Of a DNA stretch of 64,000 nt, positions 49,676 to 57,009 are shown one piece after another; position 1 is the stretch's first letter, and each line of letters begins with the position of its first letter. The notes under the pieces are model-generated. The model was not told where the DNA came from and searched no databases. It saw only the letters and a program-made list of their open reading frames with translations. The stretch covers positions 434,001-498,000 of the forward strand of contig CAWATY010000009.1 in the NCBI GenBank assembly GCA_963785115.1, in the 5' to 3' direction. Both the position numbers and the translations under genes were made by a program. The stretch comes from JACCWP01 sp963785115. GTDB lineage: Bacteria; Actinomycetota; Actinomycetes; Propionibacteriales; Nocardioidaceae.

Positions 49676-51118
49676 TCAGGACAGCTCGGACTCTCCGGAC
49701 GTAATGGCGTCGAACTCCTCCTCCGGCGCGACGCCCACCAGGTGGTGCCGGCTCCAGAACCAGAAGTAGGCCAGGGCCAGCACGAAGATGCCGAGCGTGA
49801 TGCTCGCGGCCACCACGTCGACGAGGAACACGGCCACCAGGGCCAGGCAGGCCAGGGCCAGCGCGACGCCCGTCGTAGCGACCCCTCCGGGGGTCCGGTA
49901 GGGCCGCTCGAGGTCGGGCTCGCGCCGGCGCAGCACGATGTGCGACAGCGTCATCAGGACGTACGACGTGGCGGCGCCGAACACCGCGATCTGGATCATC
50001 CGGTCGCCCGCGCCCGTGACGGCCGCCAGCACGAAGCCCACCGTGCCCGGCACGATCAGCGCCAGCCACGGCGCGTGCCGCCGGTTGGTGGCCGACAGCC
50101 AGCGCGGGAAGTATCCGGCCCGGGACAGGGCGAACAGCTGCCGCGAGTAGGCGTAGATGATCGAGAAGAAGCTCGCGACCAGTCCCGCCAGGCCGACGTA
50201 GTTGACGAGGTCTGCGACCCAGGTGTCCCCGCCGTAGGCCTTCCGCAGCGCCTGCGGGAGGGGGTTGTCGGAGTTCTGCACCACCGAGGCCCCGGCCCCG
50301 CCGGGGGCGACCAGCAGGATGGTCGCCGCGAACACCAGCAGAACGAGCATCGCGCCGATGATGCCGCGGGGCATGTCCCGCTGCGGGTCCCGCGCCTCCT
50401 CGGCCGCCAGCGGGACGCCCTCGACGGCGAGGAAGAACCAGATCCCGTACACCAGCGCGGCCATGATCCCCGCGACACCGAACGGGAAGAGCTCGCTCGC
50501 CCCGGCGGCGTCGGTCACCGGGATGTCGGTCAGGTTGCCCGTGTCGAACTTCGGCACCATGGCCACGACGAACACCACCAGCGCGACGACCGCCACGGCG
50601 GTGATCGCGAACATGACCCGCAGCGCCTCGCCCACCCCGATCAGGTGGATGCCGACGAAGATGACGTACGCGGCGAGGTAGACCGGCCACGAGTTGGTGA
50701 GCCCGAACAGGTCAAGGGCCTCGACGTAGCCGCCGATGAAGATCACGATCGCCGACGGCGCGACCGCGTACTCGATGAGGATCGCGGTGCCGGTCGCGAA
50801 GCCACCCAGCGGCCCGAGCGCCCGGCGGGCGAAGCCGTAACCCGCGCCCGCCACCGGCAGCGCCGCGGACAGCTCGGCGAGGCCGAGCACCATCGTCGTG
50901 TACATCAGCGCCATCAGGGCGGTCGCGACCATCAGGCCGCCCCACCCGCCCTCGGCGATGCCGAAGTTCCACCCGGCGAAGTCGCCGGAGATCACGTACG
51001 CGACGCCCAGTCCGGCGAGCAGCAGCCAGCCGACGGATCCGCCTTTGAGGCTGCGGTGGTCCAGGTAGTCGTCACCCACCTCGGCGTCGTAGGCCACCCG
51101 CCGCTTGTCGTCGGCCAT
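49676..51118 (-). CDS. Ethanolamine permease-like APC transporter
   Basis: 480 residues, about twelve transmembrane segments. The N-terminal SVGWLLLAGLGVAYVISGDF followed by AGWNFGIAEGGWGGLM is a hallmark of ethanolamine permeases (Eat/EutP-type). Later come VEGVPLAAEEARDPQRDMPR and FFSIIYAYSRQLFALSRAGY. Its position beside the FadR-type regulator and the gamma-glutamyl ligase supports ethanolamine uptake. ATG 51118 is preceded by AGAGGGGACGAC. Confidence 0.85.
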   Translation of the reverse strand: MADDKRRVAYDAEVGDDYLDHRSLKGGSVGWLLLAGLGVAYVISGDFAGWNFGIAEGGWGGLMVATALMALMYTTMVLGLAELSAALPVAGAGYGFARRALGPLGGFATGTAILIEYAVAPSAIVIFIGGYVEALDLFGLTNSWPVYLAAYVIFVGIHLIGVGEALRVMFAITAVAVVALVVFVVAMVPKFDTGNLTDIPVTDAAGASELFPFGVAGIMAALVYGIWFFLAVEGVPLAAEEARDPQRDMPRGIIGAMLVLLVFAATILLVAPGGAGASVVQNSDNPLPQALRKAYGGDTWVADLVNYVGLAGLVASFFSIIYAYSRQLFALSRAGYFPRWLSATNRRHAPWLALIVPGTVGFVLAAVTGAGDRMIQIAVFGAATSYVLMTLSHIVLRRREPDLERPYRTPGGVATTGVALALACLALVAVFLVDVVAASITLGIFVLALAYFWFWSRHHLVGVAPEEEFDAITSGESELS

Positions 51119-51135
51119 GTCGTCCCCTCTGTCGC

Positions 51136-51891
51136 TCAGTCGAGGAAGGCCCGCAGCAGCGCCGCGGTGCCCTCCACGTGCTCGGTCATGGCCCGGCGGG
51201 CCGTGGGCGGGCGCCCGGCGAGCACCGCACGGACCACCGTGCGGTGCTGCTCGTCGGAGTTGGCGATGTTCTGCGGCAGCAGCGGGATGGCGTCGAGCAG
51301 GGCGTTGACCCGCATCCGGGCGTCCGCCACAGCGGCGGTCAGGGACGTCGAGCCGCTGAGCTCGGCGATCGCGAGGTGCAGCCGGGAGTCCGCCCGGCGG
51401 TAGTCGGCGGCGCCCGCGGCGCCGCTCAGCTCCAGGACCTGCTCGAGGTGCGCCACCTCGTGCGGCTCGAGCCGCCGGGCGGCCGCCGCCTCGGCGGCGC
51501 CCACCTCCACCGCGCGGCGCAGCACCAGCGCGTCGTCGAGCGTCCCCTCGAGGTCGTCGCCCAGCGCGAGCGCCCGGCGCCGGGCCTCGGAACGGCGTGC
51601 CGCGGGTGCGGAGCGGACGAACGTCCCGCCGTAGCGGCCGCGTCGCGACTCGACCAGGCCGGCCCCCTGCAGCGCGCGGATGGCCTCGCGGACAGTGTCC
51701 CGGCTGACGCCGAGCCGCTGGGCGAGCTCACGCTCGGGCGGCAGCCGGTCGTCGACGTCCACCACGCCCAGCCGGATCAGCTGGCCGACCCGCTCGACGG
51801 TCTGCTCGAACGCGTTGCCCTCGCGCACCGGACGCAGCAGCGCGTCGTGCGCGCTGGTGGCGAGCTCCGGGCCCGGCGGTGGCGTGGACAT
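51136..51891 (-). CDS. FadR-subfamily GntR regulator of the ethanolamine-type cluster
   Basis: 251 residues. The HTH is DDRLPPERELAQRLGVSRDT with VREAIRALQGAGLVESRRGR, then YGGTFV. The all-helical FCD domain follows (VGAAEAAAARRLEPHEVAHL, DYRRADSRLHLAIAELSGST, NSDEQHRTVVRAVLAGRPPT) with metal/ligand His and Asp residues. It diverges from the GlnA4-like gene and precedes the permease gene on its own strand, so it probably controls both. ATG 51891 lies eight bases after TAGTCT. Confidence 0.9.
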   Translation of the reverse strand: MSTPPPGPELATSAHDALLRPVREGNAFEQTVERVGQLIRLGVVDVDDRLPPERELAQRLGVSRDTVREAIRALQGAGLVESRRGRYGGTFVRSAPAARRSEARRRALALGDDLEGTLDDALVLRRAVEVGAAEAAAARRLEPHEVAHLEQVLELSGAAGAADYRRADSRLHLAIAELSGSTSLTAAVADARMRVNALLDAIPLLPQNIANSDEQHRTVVRAVLAGRPPTARRAMTEHVEGTAALLRAFLD

Positions 51892-51899
51892 TGACAGGG

Positions 51900-51905
51900 A
51901 GACTA
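51900..51905 (-). promoter_or_regulatory. -10 element of the FadR-type gene
   Basis: TAGTCT on the reverse strand, eight bases before ATG 51891. The forward strand reads AGACTAGGG here, the same nine bases as at 47004-47012, so a TAGGGC box for the ligase gene may interlock with it. Confidence 0.5.
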
Positions 51906-51977
51906 GGGCGGTGCTTCAGTCCCGGCAATGGCATGCCTGCGGTCCATTGCCGCGGGCGACGACGTCGGGAGACGACC

Positions 51978-53342
51978 ATGGCTGATCGCGAGCCGGTGCT
52001 CGCCCTGGAGCAGCTGCGCGCCCAGATCGGCCGCGGCGAGGTCGACACCGTGGTGGTGGCCTTCACCGACATGCAGGGCCGACTGCAGGGCAAGCGGCTG
52101 CACGCGCAGTTCTTCCTCGACACCGTGCTGGACGAGGGCACCGAGGGGTGCAACTACCTGCTCGCCGTCGACGTGGACATGAACACCGTCGAGGGCTACG
52201 CGATCAGCTCGTGGGCGCGCGGCTACGGCGACATGGAGTTCGCCCTCGACCTCGACACCCTGCGACCCGTGCCGTGGCTCCCGGCAACGGTGATGGTGCA
52301 GTGCGACCTGACCTGGCTGGACGACGCGCACAGCCCGGTGGTGCAGTCGCCGAGACAGGTGCTGCAGGCCCAGGTCGACCGGGCCGCCGAGCGTGGCTGG
52401 ACGGCGTTCGCCGGCACCGAGCTCGAGTTCATCGTCTTCGACGACACCTACGAGCAGGCCTGGGACGCTCGCTACCGCGACCTCACCCCGTCGAACCAGT
52501 ACAACGTCGACTACTCGCTGCTCGGCACGACCAGGGTCGAGCCGCTGCTGCGCGACCTCCGCAACCACATGTTCGCCAGCGGCCTGACCGTGGAGTCGGC
52601 CAAGGGGGAGTGCAACCTCGGCCAGCACGAGATCGCGTTCCGCTTCGACGAGGTCGTCCGCACCGCTGACAACCACAGCGTCTACAAGAACGGCGCCAAG
52701 GAGATCGCCTCGCTGCACGGCAAGGCGCTGAGCTTCATGGCGAAGTTCGACGAGCGCGAGGGCAACTCGTGCCACATCCACATGAGCCTGCGCGGCAACG
52801 ACGGGTCGGTGGTCTTCGCCGACGACGACGGTCCCACCGACCTGTTCCGGCAGTTCGTGGCCGGCGTGCAGACCACGCTCGGCGACTTCACCCTGCTGTA
52901 CGCCCCCAACGTCAACTCCTACAAGCGGTTCCAGCCGGGTTCGTTCGCCCCCACCGCGGTGGCCTGGGGCTGGGACAACCGCACCTGCGCGCTGCGCGCG
53001 GTCGGGCACGGCGCAGGGCTGCGGATCGAGAACCGGCTGCCCGGCGGCGACGTCAATCCCTACCTCGGGCTGGCCGCGATGCTGGCCGGCGGCTTGTACG
53101 GGATCGAGCACGAGCTGGAGCTCGAGGACCCCTTGGAGGGCAACGCCTACGAGTCCGACAAGGCGCACGTGCCACACACCCTGCTCGAGGCGCGAGAGGC
53201 CTTCGCCGCGTCGCCGATCGCCCGTGAGGTGTTCGGCGACCAGGTCGTCGACCACTACCTCAACTACGCCGACGTCGAGCTGAAGGCCTTCAACGCCGCG
53301 GTCACGGACTGGGAGCTGATGCGGGGGTTCGAGCGGCTGTGA
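51978..53342 (+). CDS. Glutamine synthetase-like gamma-glutamyl ligase (GlnA4/gamma-glutamylethanolamide synthetase type)
   Basis: A 454-residue GS-fold enzyme: GTELEFIVFDDTYEQAW (metal-binding Glu), ECNLGQHEIAFRFDE, GNSCHIHMSLRGNDG, NVNSYKRFQPGSFAPTAVAW, RIENRLPGGDVNPYLGLAAM. Its gene neighbours (ethanolamine permease, FadR, aldehyde dehydrogenase, SDR, gamma-glutamyl hydrolase) match the Streptomyces glnA4 setting, where the enzyme couples glutamate to ethanolamine; a polyamine substrate (GlnA3-like) is the alternative. It is not a housekeeping GlnA. ATG 51978 has GGGAGA upstream. Confidence 0.8.
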   Translation: MADREPVLALEQLRAQIGRGEVDTVVVAFTDMQGRLQGKRLHAQFFLDTVLDEGTEGCNYLLAVDVDMNTVEGYAISSWARGYGDMEFALDLDTLRPVPWLPATVMVQCDLTWLDDAHSPVVQSPRQVLQAQVDRAAERGWTAFAGTELEFIVFDDTYEQAWDARYRDLTPSNQYNVDYSLLGTTRVEPLLRDLRNHMFASGLTVESAKGECNLGQHEIAFRFDEVVRTADNHSVYKNGAKEIASLHGKALSFMAKFDEREGNSCHIHMSLRGNDGSVVFADDDGPTDLFRQFVAGVQTTLGDFTLLYAPNVNSYKRFQPGSFAPTAVAWGWDNRTCALRAVGHGAGLRIENRLPGGDVNPYLGLAAMLAGGLYGIEHELELEDPLEGNAYESDKAHVPHTLLEAREAFAASPIAREVFGDQVVDHYLNYADVELKAFNAAVTDWELMRGFERL

Positions 53343-53349
53343 CCACCAG

Positions 53350-54720
53350 ATGACGACGGTGCACACCGTCCTCGACCCCGCCACCGAGCAGCCGGTCGCC
53401 GAGGTCGAGCAGGCCGACGTCGAGCAGACCGACGCCTCGATCGCCCGGGCGTCGACCGCGTACGAGACCTGGCGCAAGCTGGCGCCCGCGGACCGGGGTC
53501 TGCTGCTGCGCCGCTTCGCCGACGCCGTCGACGGAGCGCGCGAGGAGCTCGCCGCGCTCGAGGTCAGCAACTCCGGGCACACGATCTCCAACGCCCGCTG
53601 GGAGGCGGGCAACGTGCGCGACGTGCTCGGCTACTTCTCCGCCGCTCCGGAGCGGCTGTTCGGGAAGCAGATTCCCGTGGCGGGCGGCATCGACATCACG
53701 TTCAAGGAGCCCCTCGGGGTCGTCGGTGTGATCGTGCCGTGGAACTTCCCGATGCCGATCCTGGGCTGGGGGATGGCACCGGCCCTGGCCGCGGGCAACA
53801 CCGTGGTGCTGAAGCCCGCCGAACTCACGCCGCTCACCGCGATCCGCATCGGCGAGCTGGCCCTGGACGCGGGACTGCCGGAGGGCGTGCTCACCGTGCT
53901 GCCGGGCAAGGGCTCGGTCGTGGGAGAGCGCTTCGTCACCCACCCGGCGGTGCGCAAGATCTGCTTCACCGGCTCGACCGAGGTTGGCACCCGGATCATG
54001 GCGCGCGCGGCCGAGCAGGTGAAGCGGGTGACCCTGGAGCTCGGCGGCAAGAGCGCCAACATCGTGTTCGCCGACGCCGACCTCGAGCGGGCGGCCGCGA
54101 CGGCGCCGTACGGGGTCTTCGACAACGCCGGCCAGGACTGCTGCGCGCGCAGCCGGATCCTCGTGCAGCGGTCCGTCCACGACCGGTTCCTCGAGCTGCT
54201 GGAGCCCGCCGTCCGTGGCGTGCGGGTGGGCGACCCCGGTGACGAGCAGACCGAGATGGGACCGCTGATCAGCGCCGGGCAGCGCGAGACCGTGACCTCG
54301 TTCGTCGAGGGAGACGGCTTGGAGCCCGCCATCCGCGGGAGCGCGCCGGACGGCCCGGGCTACTGGTACGCCCCGACCGTGGTGCTGCCCGACGGCGCCA
54401 ACGATCGCGTGTGGCGCGAGGAGGTGTTCGGACCGGTCGTCGCGGTGCTGCCGTTCGACGACGAGGCGGACGCCGTCGCCAAGGCCAACGACACGCAGTA
54501 CGGGTTGTCGGGGTCGATCTGGACGCGCGACGTGGGCCGGGCGATGCGGGTCGCCCGTGGGGTGGAGGCGGGCAACCTGTCGGTCAACTCGCACGCGTCG
54601 GTGCGCTACTCGACGCCGTTCGGCGGGTTCAAGCAGTCGGGCCTCGGCCGTGAGCTCGGACCGGACGCCCTCGACTCGTTCACCGAGGTCAAGAACCTCT
54701 TCATCGCGACGGAGGACTGA
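53350..54720 (+). CDS. Aldehyde dehydrogenase (gamma-glutamyl-aldehyde oxidising, predicted)
   Basis: A 456-residue NAD(P)-dependent ALDH. VIVPWNFPMPILGWG and the ITFKEPLG start of the Rossmann region are conserved. The base is Glu in TLELGGKSANIVFAD, and the nucleophile is Cys about 264 in NAGQDCCARSRI. The end FGGFKQSGLGRELG is typical. It starts seven bases after the ligase stop, so one operon. It is proposed to oxidise gamma-glutamyl-aminoacetaldehyde to gamma-glutamylglycine. Confidence 0.9.
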   Translation: MTTVHTVLDPATEQPVAEVEQADVEQTDASIARASTAYETWRKLAPADRGLLLRRFADAVDGAREELAALEVSNSGHTISNARWEAGNVRDVLGYFSAAPERLFGKQIPVAGGIDITFKEPLGVVGVIVPWNFPMPILGWGMAPALAAGNTVVLKPAELTPLTAIRIGELALDAGLPEGVLTVLPGKGSVVGERFVTHPAVRKICFTGSTEVGTRIMARAAEQVKRVTLELGGKSANIVFADADLERAAATAPYGVFDNAGQDCCARSRILVQRSVHDRFLELLEPAVRGVRVGDPGDEQTEMGPLISAGQRETVTSFVEGDGLEPAIRGSAPDGPGYWYAPTVVLPDGANDRVWREEVFGPVVAVLPFDDEADAVAKANDTQYGLSGSIWTRDVGRAMRVARGVEAGNLSVNSHASVRYSTPFGGFKQSGLGRELGPDALDSFTEVKNLFIATED

Positions 54721-54723
54721 GCC

Positions 54724-55488
54724 GTGGGCCGGCTGGAGGGCAGGACCGCGATCGTGACCGGCGGGTGCAGCGGCATCGGGCTGGCCACCGCGCGCCGGTT
54801 CGCGGCCGAGGGTGCCAACGTCGTCGTGGCCGACGTGGACGACGCCAAGGGGCCCGAGGTCATCGCCGAATGCGGTGGTCGGTACGTTCACTGCGACGTC
54901 ACCGACGCCGAGCAGGTCGAGGCGATGGTGGCCGAGGCGCACGCGACGTACGGCAGCGTCGACATCGCGTTCAACAACGCAGGGATCAACCCGACCGACG
55001 ACGACTCCATCCTGGAGACCGGCATCGACGCGTGGCGGCGGGTGCAGGAGGTCAACCTGACCAGCGTGTTCCTCTGCTGCAAGGCCCAGCTGCCGTACAT
55101 GCGTCAGCAGGGCCGCGGGTCGATCATCAACACCGCCTCGTTCGTGGCCGTGATGGGCGCCGCCACGTCGCAGATCTCCTACTCGGCGAGCAAGGGCGGG
55201 GTGTTGTCCATGACCCGCGAGCTCGGCGTCCAGTTCGCCCGCGAGGGCGTGCGGGTCAACGCCTTGTGTCCCGGCCCTGTCGACACCCCGCTGCTGCAGG
55301 AGCTGTTCGCGTCCGACCCCGAGCGGGCGGCGCGGCGGCTGGTGCACGTGCCGATGGGCCGCTTCGCCGAGGCCGACGAGATCGCCGGCGCGGTGCTGTT
55401 CCTCGCCAGCGACGACGCCAGCTTCATCACCGCCTCGACGTTCATCGTCGACGGTGGGATCAGCGCGGCGTACGTGACGCCCCTGTGA
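54724..55488 (+). CDS. Short-chain dehydrogenase (SDR)
   Basis: A 254-residue classical SDR: cofactor motif TGGCSGIGLA (residues about 12-21), NNAGIN, catalytic Ser and YSASKGG (Tyr-x3-Lys), PGPVDTPL, and the C-terminal DGGISAAYV. GTG 54724 is three bases after the ALDH stop. In this operon the likely role is oxidation of the hydroxyl of gamma-glutamylethanolamide to the aldehyde, the step before the ALDH; this is inference from order. Confidence 0.88.
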   Translation: MGRLEGRTAIVTGGCSGIGLATARRFAAEGANVVVADVDDAKGPEVIAECGGRYVHCDVTDAEQVEAMVAEAHATYGSVDIAFNNAGINPTDDDSILETGIDAWRRVQEVNLTSVFLCCKAQLPYMRQQGRGSIINTASFVAVMGAATSQISYSASKGGVLSMTRELGVQFAREGVRVNALCPGPVDTPLLQELFASDPERAARRLVHVPMGRFAEADEIAGAVLFLASDDASFITASTFIVDGGISAAYVTPL

Positions 55489-55495
55489 GTGCCGG

Positions 55496-56206
55496 GTGAA
55501 CCGACCCGTCATCGGGATCACCGCCTACGTGGAGCCCGCCTCGTGGGGCGCCTGGCGGGACGTGCCGGCCGTGCTGGTGCCGCTGGGCTACGTCCGCCAC
55601 GTGCGGGAGGCGGGGGGGCTGCCGGTGGTGCTGCCGCCGTTGCCGCCGGGCTCCGACGACGACAGCGTGGCCGACCTGCTGGCGCGGGTCGACGGGGTGC
55701 TGATCGCCGGCGGCGTCGACGTCGAGCCCGCCCGCTACGGCGCGGAGCCACACGAGAGCGTCCAGGCGCCACGGCCCGACCGCGACTCGACCGAGCTGGT
55801 GGTCGCCCGGCTGGCGGCGGAACGCGACCTGCCGCTGCTCGGCGTGTGCCGGGGGATGCAGGTGATGACGGTGGCGGCGGGCGGCGAGCTCGAGCAGCAC
55901 CTGCCGGACCGGGTGGGGCACTCAGGACACGCACCGGCCCCGGGCACGTACGGCGAGCACCTGGTCCGCACCGTGCCCGGCACGGTGCTCGCGTCCGTGC
56001 TGGGCGAGGCGGTCACTGTTCCGACCTACCACCACCAGGGCGTGCGCTCGCACCCCGGTCTGGTCGAGTCGGGCTGGGCCGACGACGGTGTGCTGGAGGC
56101 CGTCGAGGATCCCCGGGCCCGGTTCAGGCTCGGTGTGCAGTGGCACCCGGAGGTCGGCGACGACCCGCGGCTGTTCGAGGCTCTGGTGGCGGCCGCACGA
56201 TCCTGA
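55496..56206 (+). CDS. Gamma-glutamyl-gamma-aminobutyrate hydrolase-like class I amidotransferase
   Basis: A 236-residue PuuD-type hydrolase. The nucleophile is Cys about 118 (LLGVCRGMQVM), and the catalytic His-Glu pair is in VQWHPEVGDD. VDGVLIAGGVDVEPARYG and TYHHQGVRSHPGL are family landmarks. It would release glutamate from gamma-glutamylated product, closing the pathway. GTG 55496 is eight bases after the SDR stop and is last in the operon. Confidence 0.88.
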   Translation: MNRPVIGITAYVEPASWGAWRDVPAVLVPLGYVRHVREAGGLPVVLPPLPPGSDDDSVADLLARVDGVLIAGGVDVEPARYGAEPHESVQAPRPDRDSTELVVARLAAERDLPLLGVCRGMQVMTVAAGGELEQHLPDRVGHSGHAPAPGTYGEHLVRTVPGTVLASVLGEAVTVPTYHHQGVRSHPGLVESGWADDGVLEAVEDPRARFRLGVQWHPEVGDDPRLFEALVAAARS

Positions 56207-56262
56207 CGTACGGTCGCAGCCGGGCCTGGGAGCACACCGGGTCGCGACGACGGGAGACGGCG

Positions 56263-57009
56263 ATGACCGACCGGCTGGGCCTTGGTCCCGGGACGCGCGC
56301 GTGCCTGTTCGACCTCGACGGCGTCCTCACCGACACGGCCGCAGTGCACAACCGGGCGTGGAAGGAGTCGTTCGATGCCTTCCTCCGCGAGCGGGCCGAA
56401 CGGTCGGGCGAAGAGTTCCGCCCGTTCGACCCCGCGGACGACTACAACTCCTACGTCGACGGCAAGCCGCGCGCCGACGGTGTCCGCGACTTCCTGGCGT
56501 CCCGCGACATCCACCTGGACGAGGGATCGCCCGACGACCCGCCCGACGCCGAGACCGTCAACGGCGTGGGCAATCGCAAGAACGAGATCTTGCTGCGCCG
56601 GATCCGCGAGGACGGGGTACGGGTCTTCGACGGGTCGGTGCGGTACGTCCACGCCGTGCGCGAGGCGGGGATCGCGACGGCAGTCGTGTCGTCGTCGGCA
56701 AACACCCGCGACGTGCTCAAGGTCACCGGCCTCAGTGACCTCTTCGACACCGTGGTCGACGGCACCGTCATCCGCGAGCGCGGCCTGCGGGGCAAGCCGG
56801 CGCCCGACGGGTTCCGCGAGGCGGCCAAGGAGCTGGACGTGCAGCCCGCGGACGCCGCGGTGTTCGAGGACGCCGTGTCGGGCGTCGCCGCCGGCCGGGC
56901 GGGCGGGTTCTCGCCGGTCATCGGGGTCGACCGGGTCGGTCACGCGGCGGCCTTGAGCGAGCACGGGGCGGACCGGGTGGTCGCCGACCTCGAGGAGCTG
57001 CTGCCGTGA
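56263..57009 (+). CDS. Beta-phosphoglucomutase family HAD enzyme
   Basis: A 248-residue HAD protein with cap. The nucleophile pair is Asp17/Asp19 in CLFDLDGVLTDTA, then VVSSSANTRDVL (motif II), KPAPDGFREAAKEL (motif III Lys) and VFEDAVSGVAAGRAG (motif IV). It interconverts beta-glucose-1-phosphate and glucose-6-phosphate, using the product of the next gene's phosphorylase. ATG 56263 has GGGAGA upstream. It overlaps the GH65 gene by GTGA. Confidence 0.88.
   Translation: MTDRLGLGPGTRACLFDLDGVLTDTAAVHNRAWKESFDAFLRERAERSGEEFRPFDPADDYNSYVDGKPRADGVRDFLASRDIHLDEGSPDDPPDAETVNGVGNRKNEILLRRIREDGVRVFDGSVRYVHAVREAGIATAVVSSSANTRDVLKVTGLSDLFDTVVDGTVIRERGLRGKPAPDGFREAAKELDVQPADAAVFEDAVSGVAAGRAGGFSPVIGVDRVGHAAALSEHGADRVVADLEELLP

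Noticed and set aside
51978..53342. Housekeeping glutamine synthetase GlnA
   Set aside because: Operon with permease, ALDH, SDR and gamma-glutamyl hydrolase, and GlnA4-type sequence features, point to a gamma-glutamyl-amine ligase.
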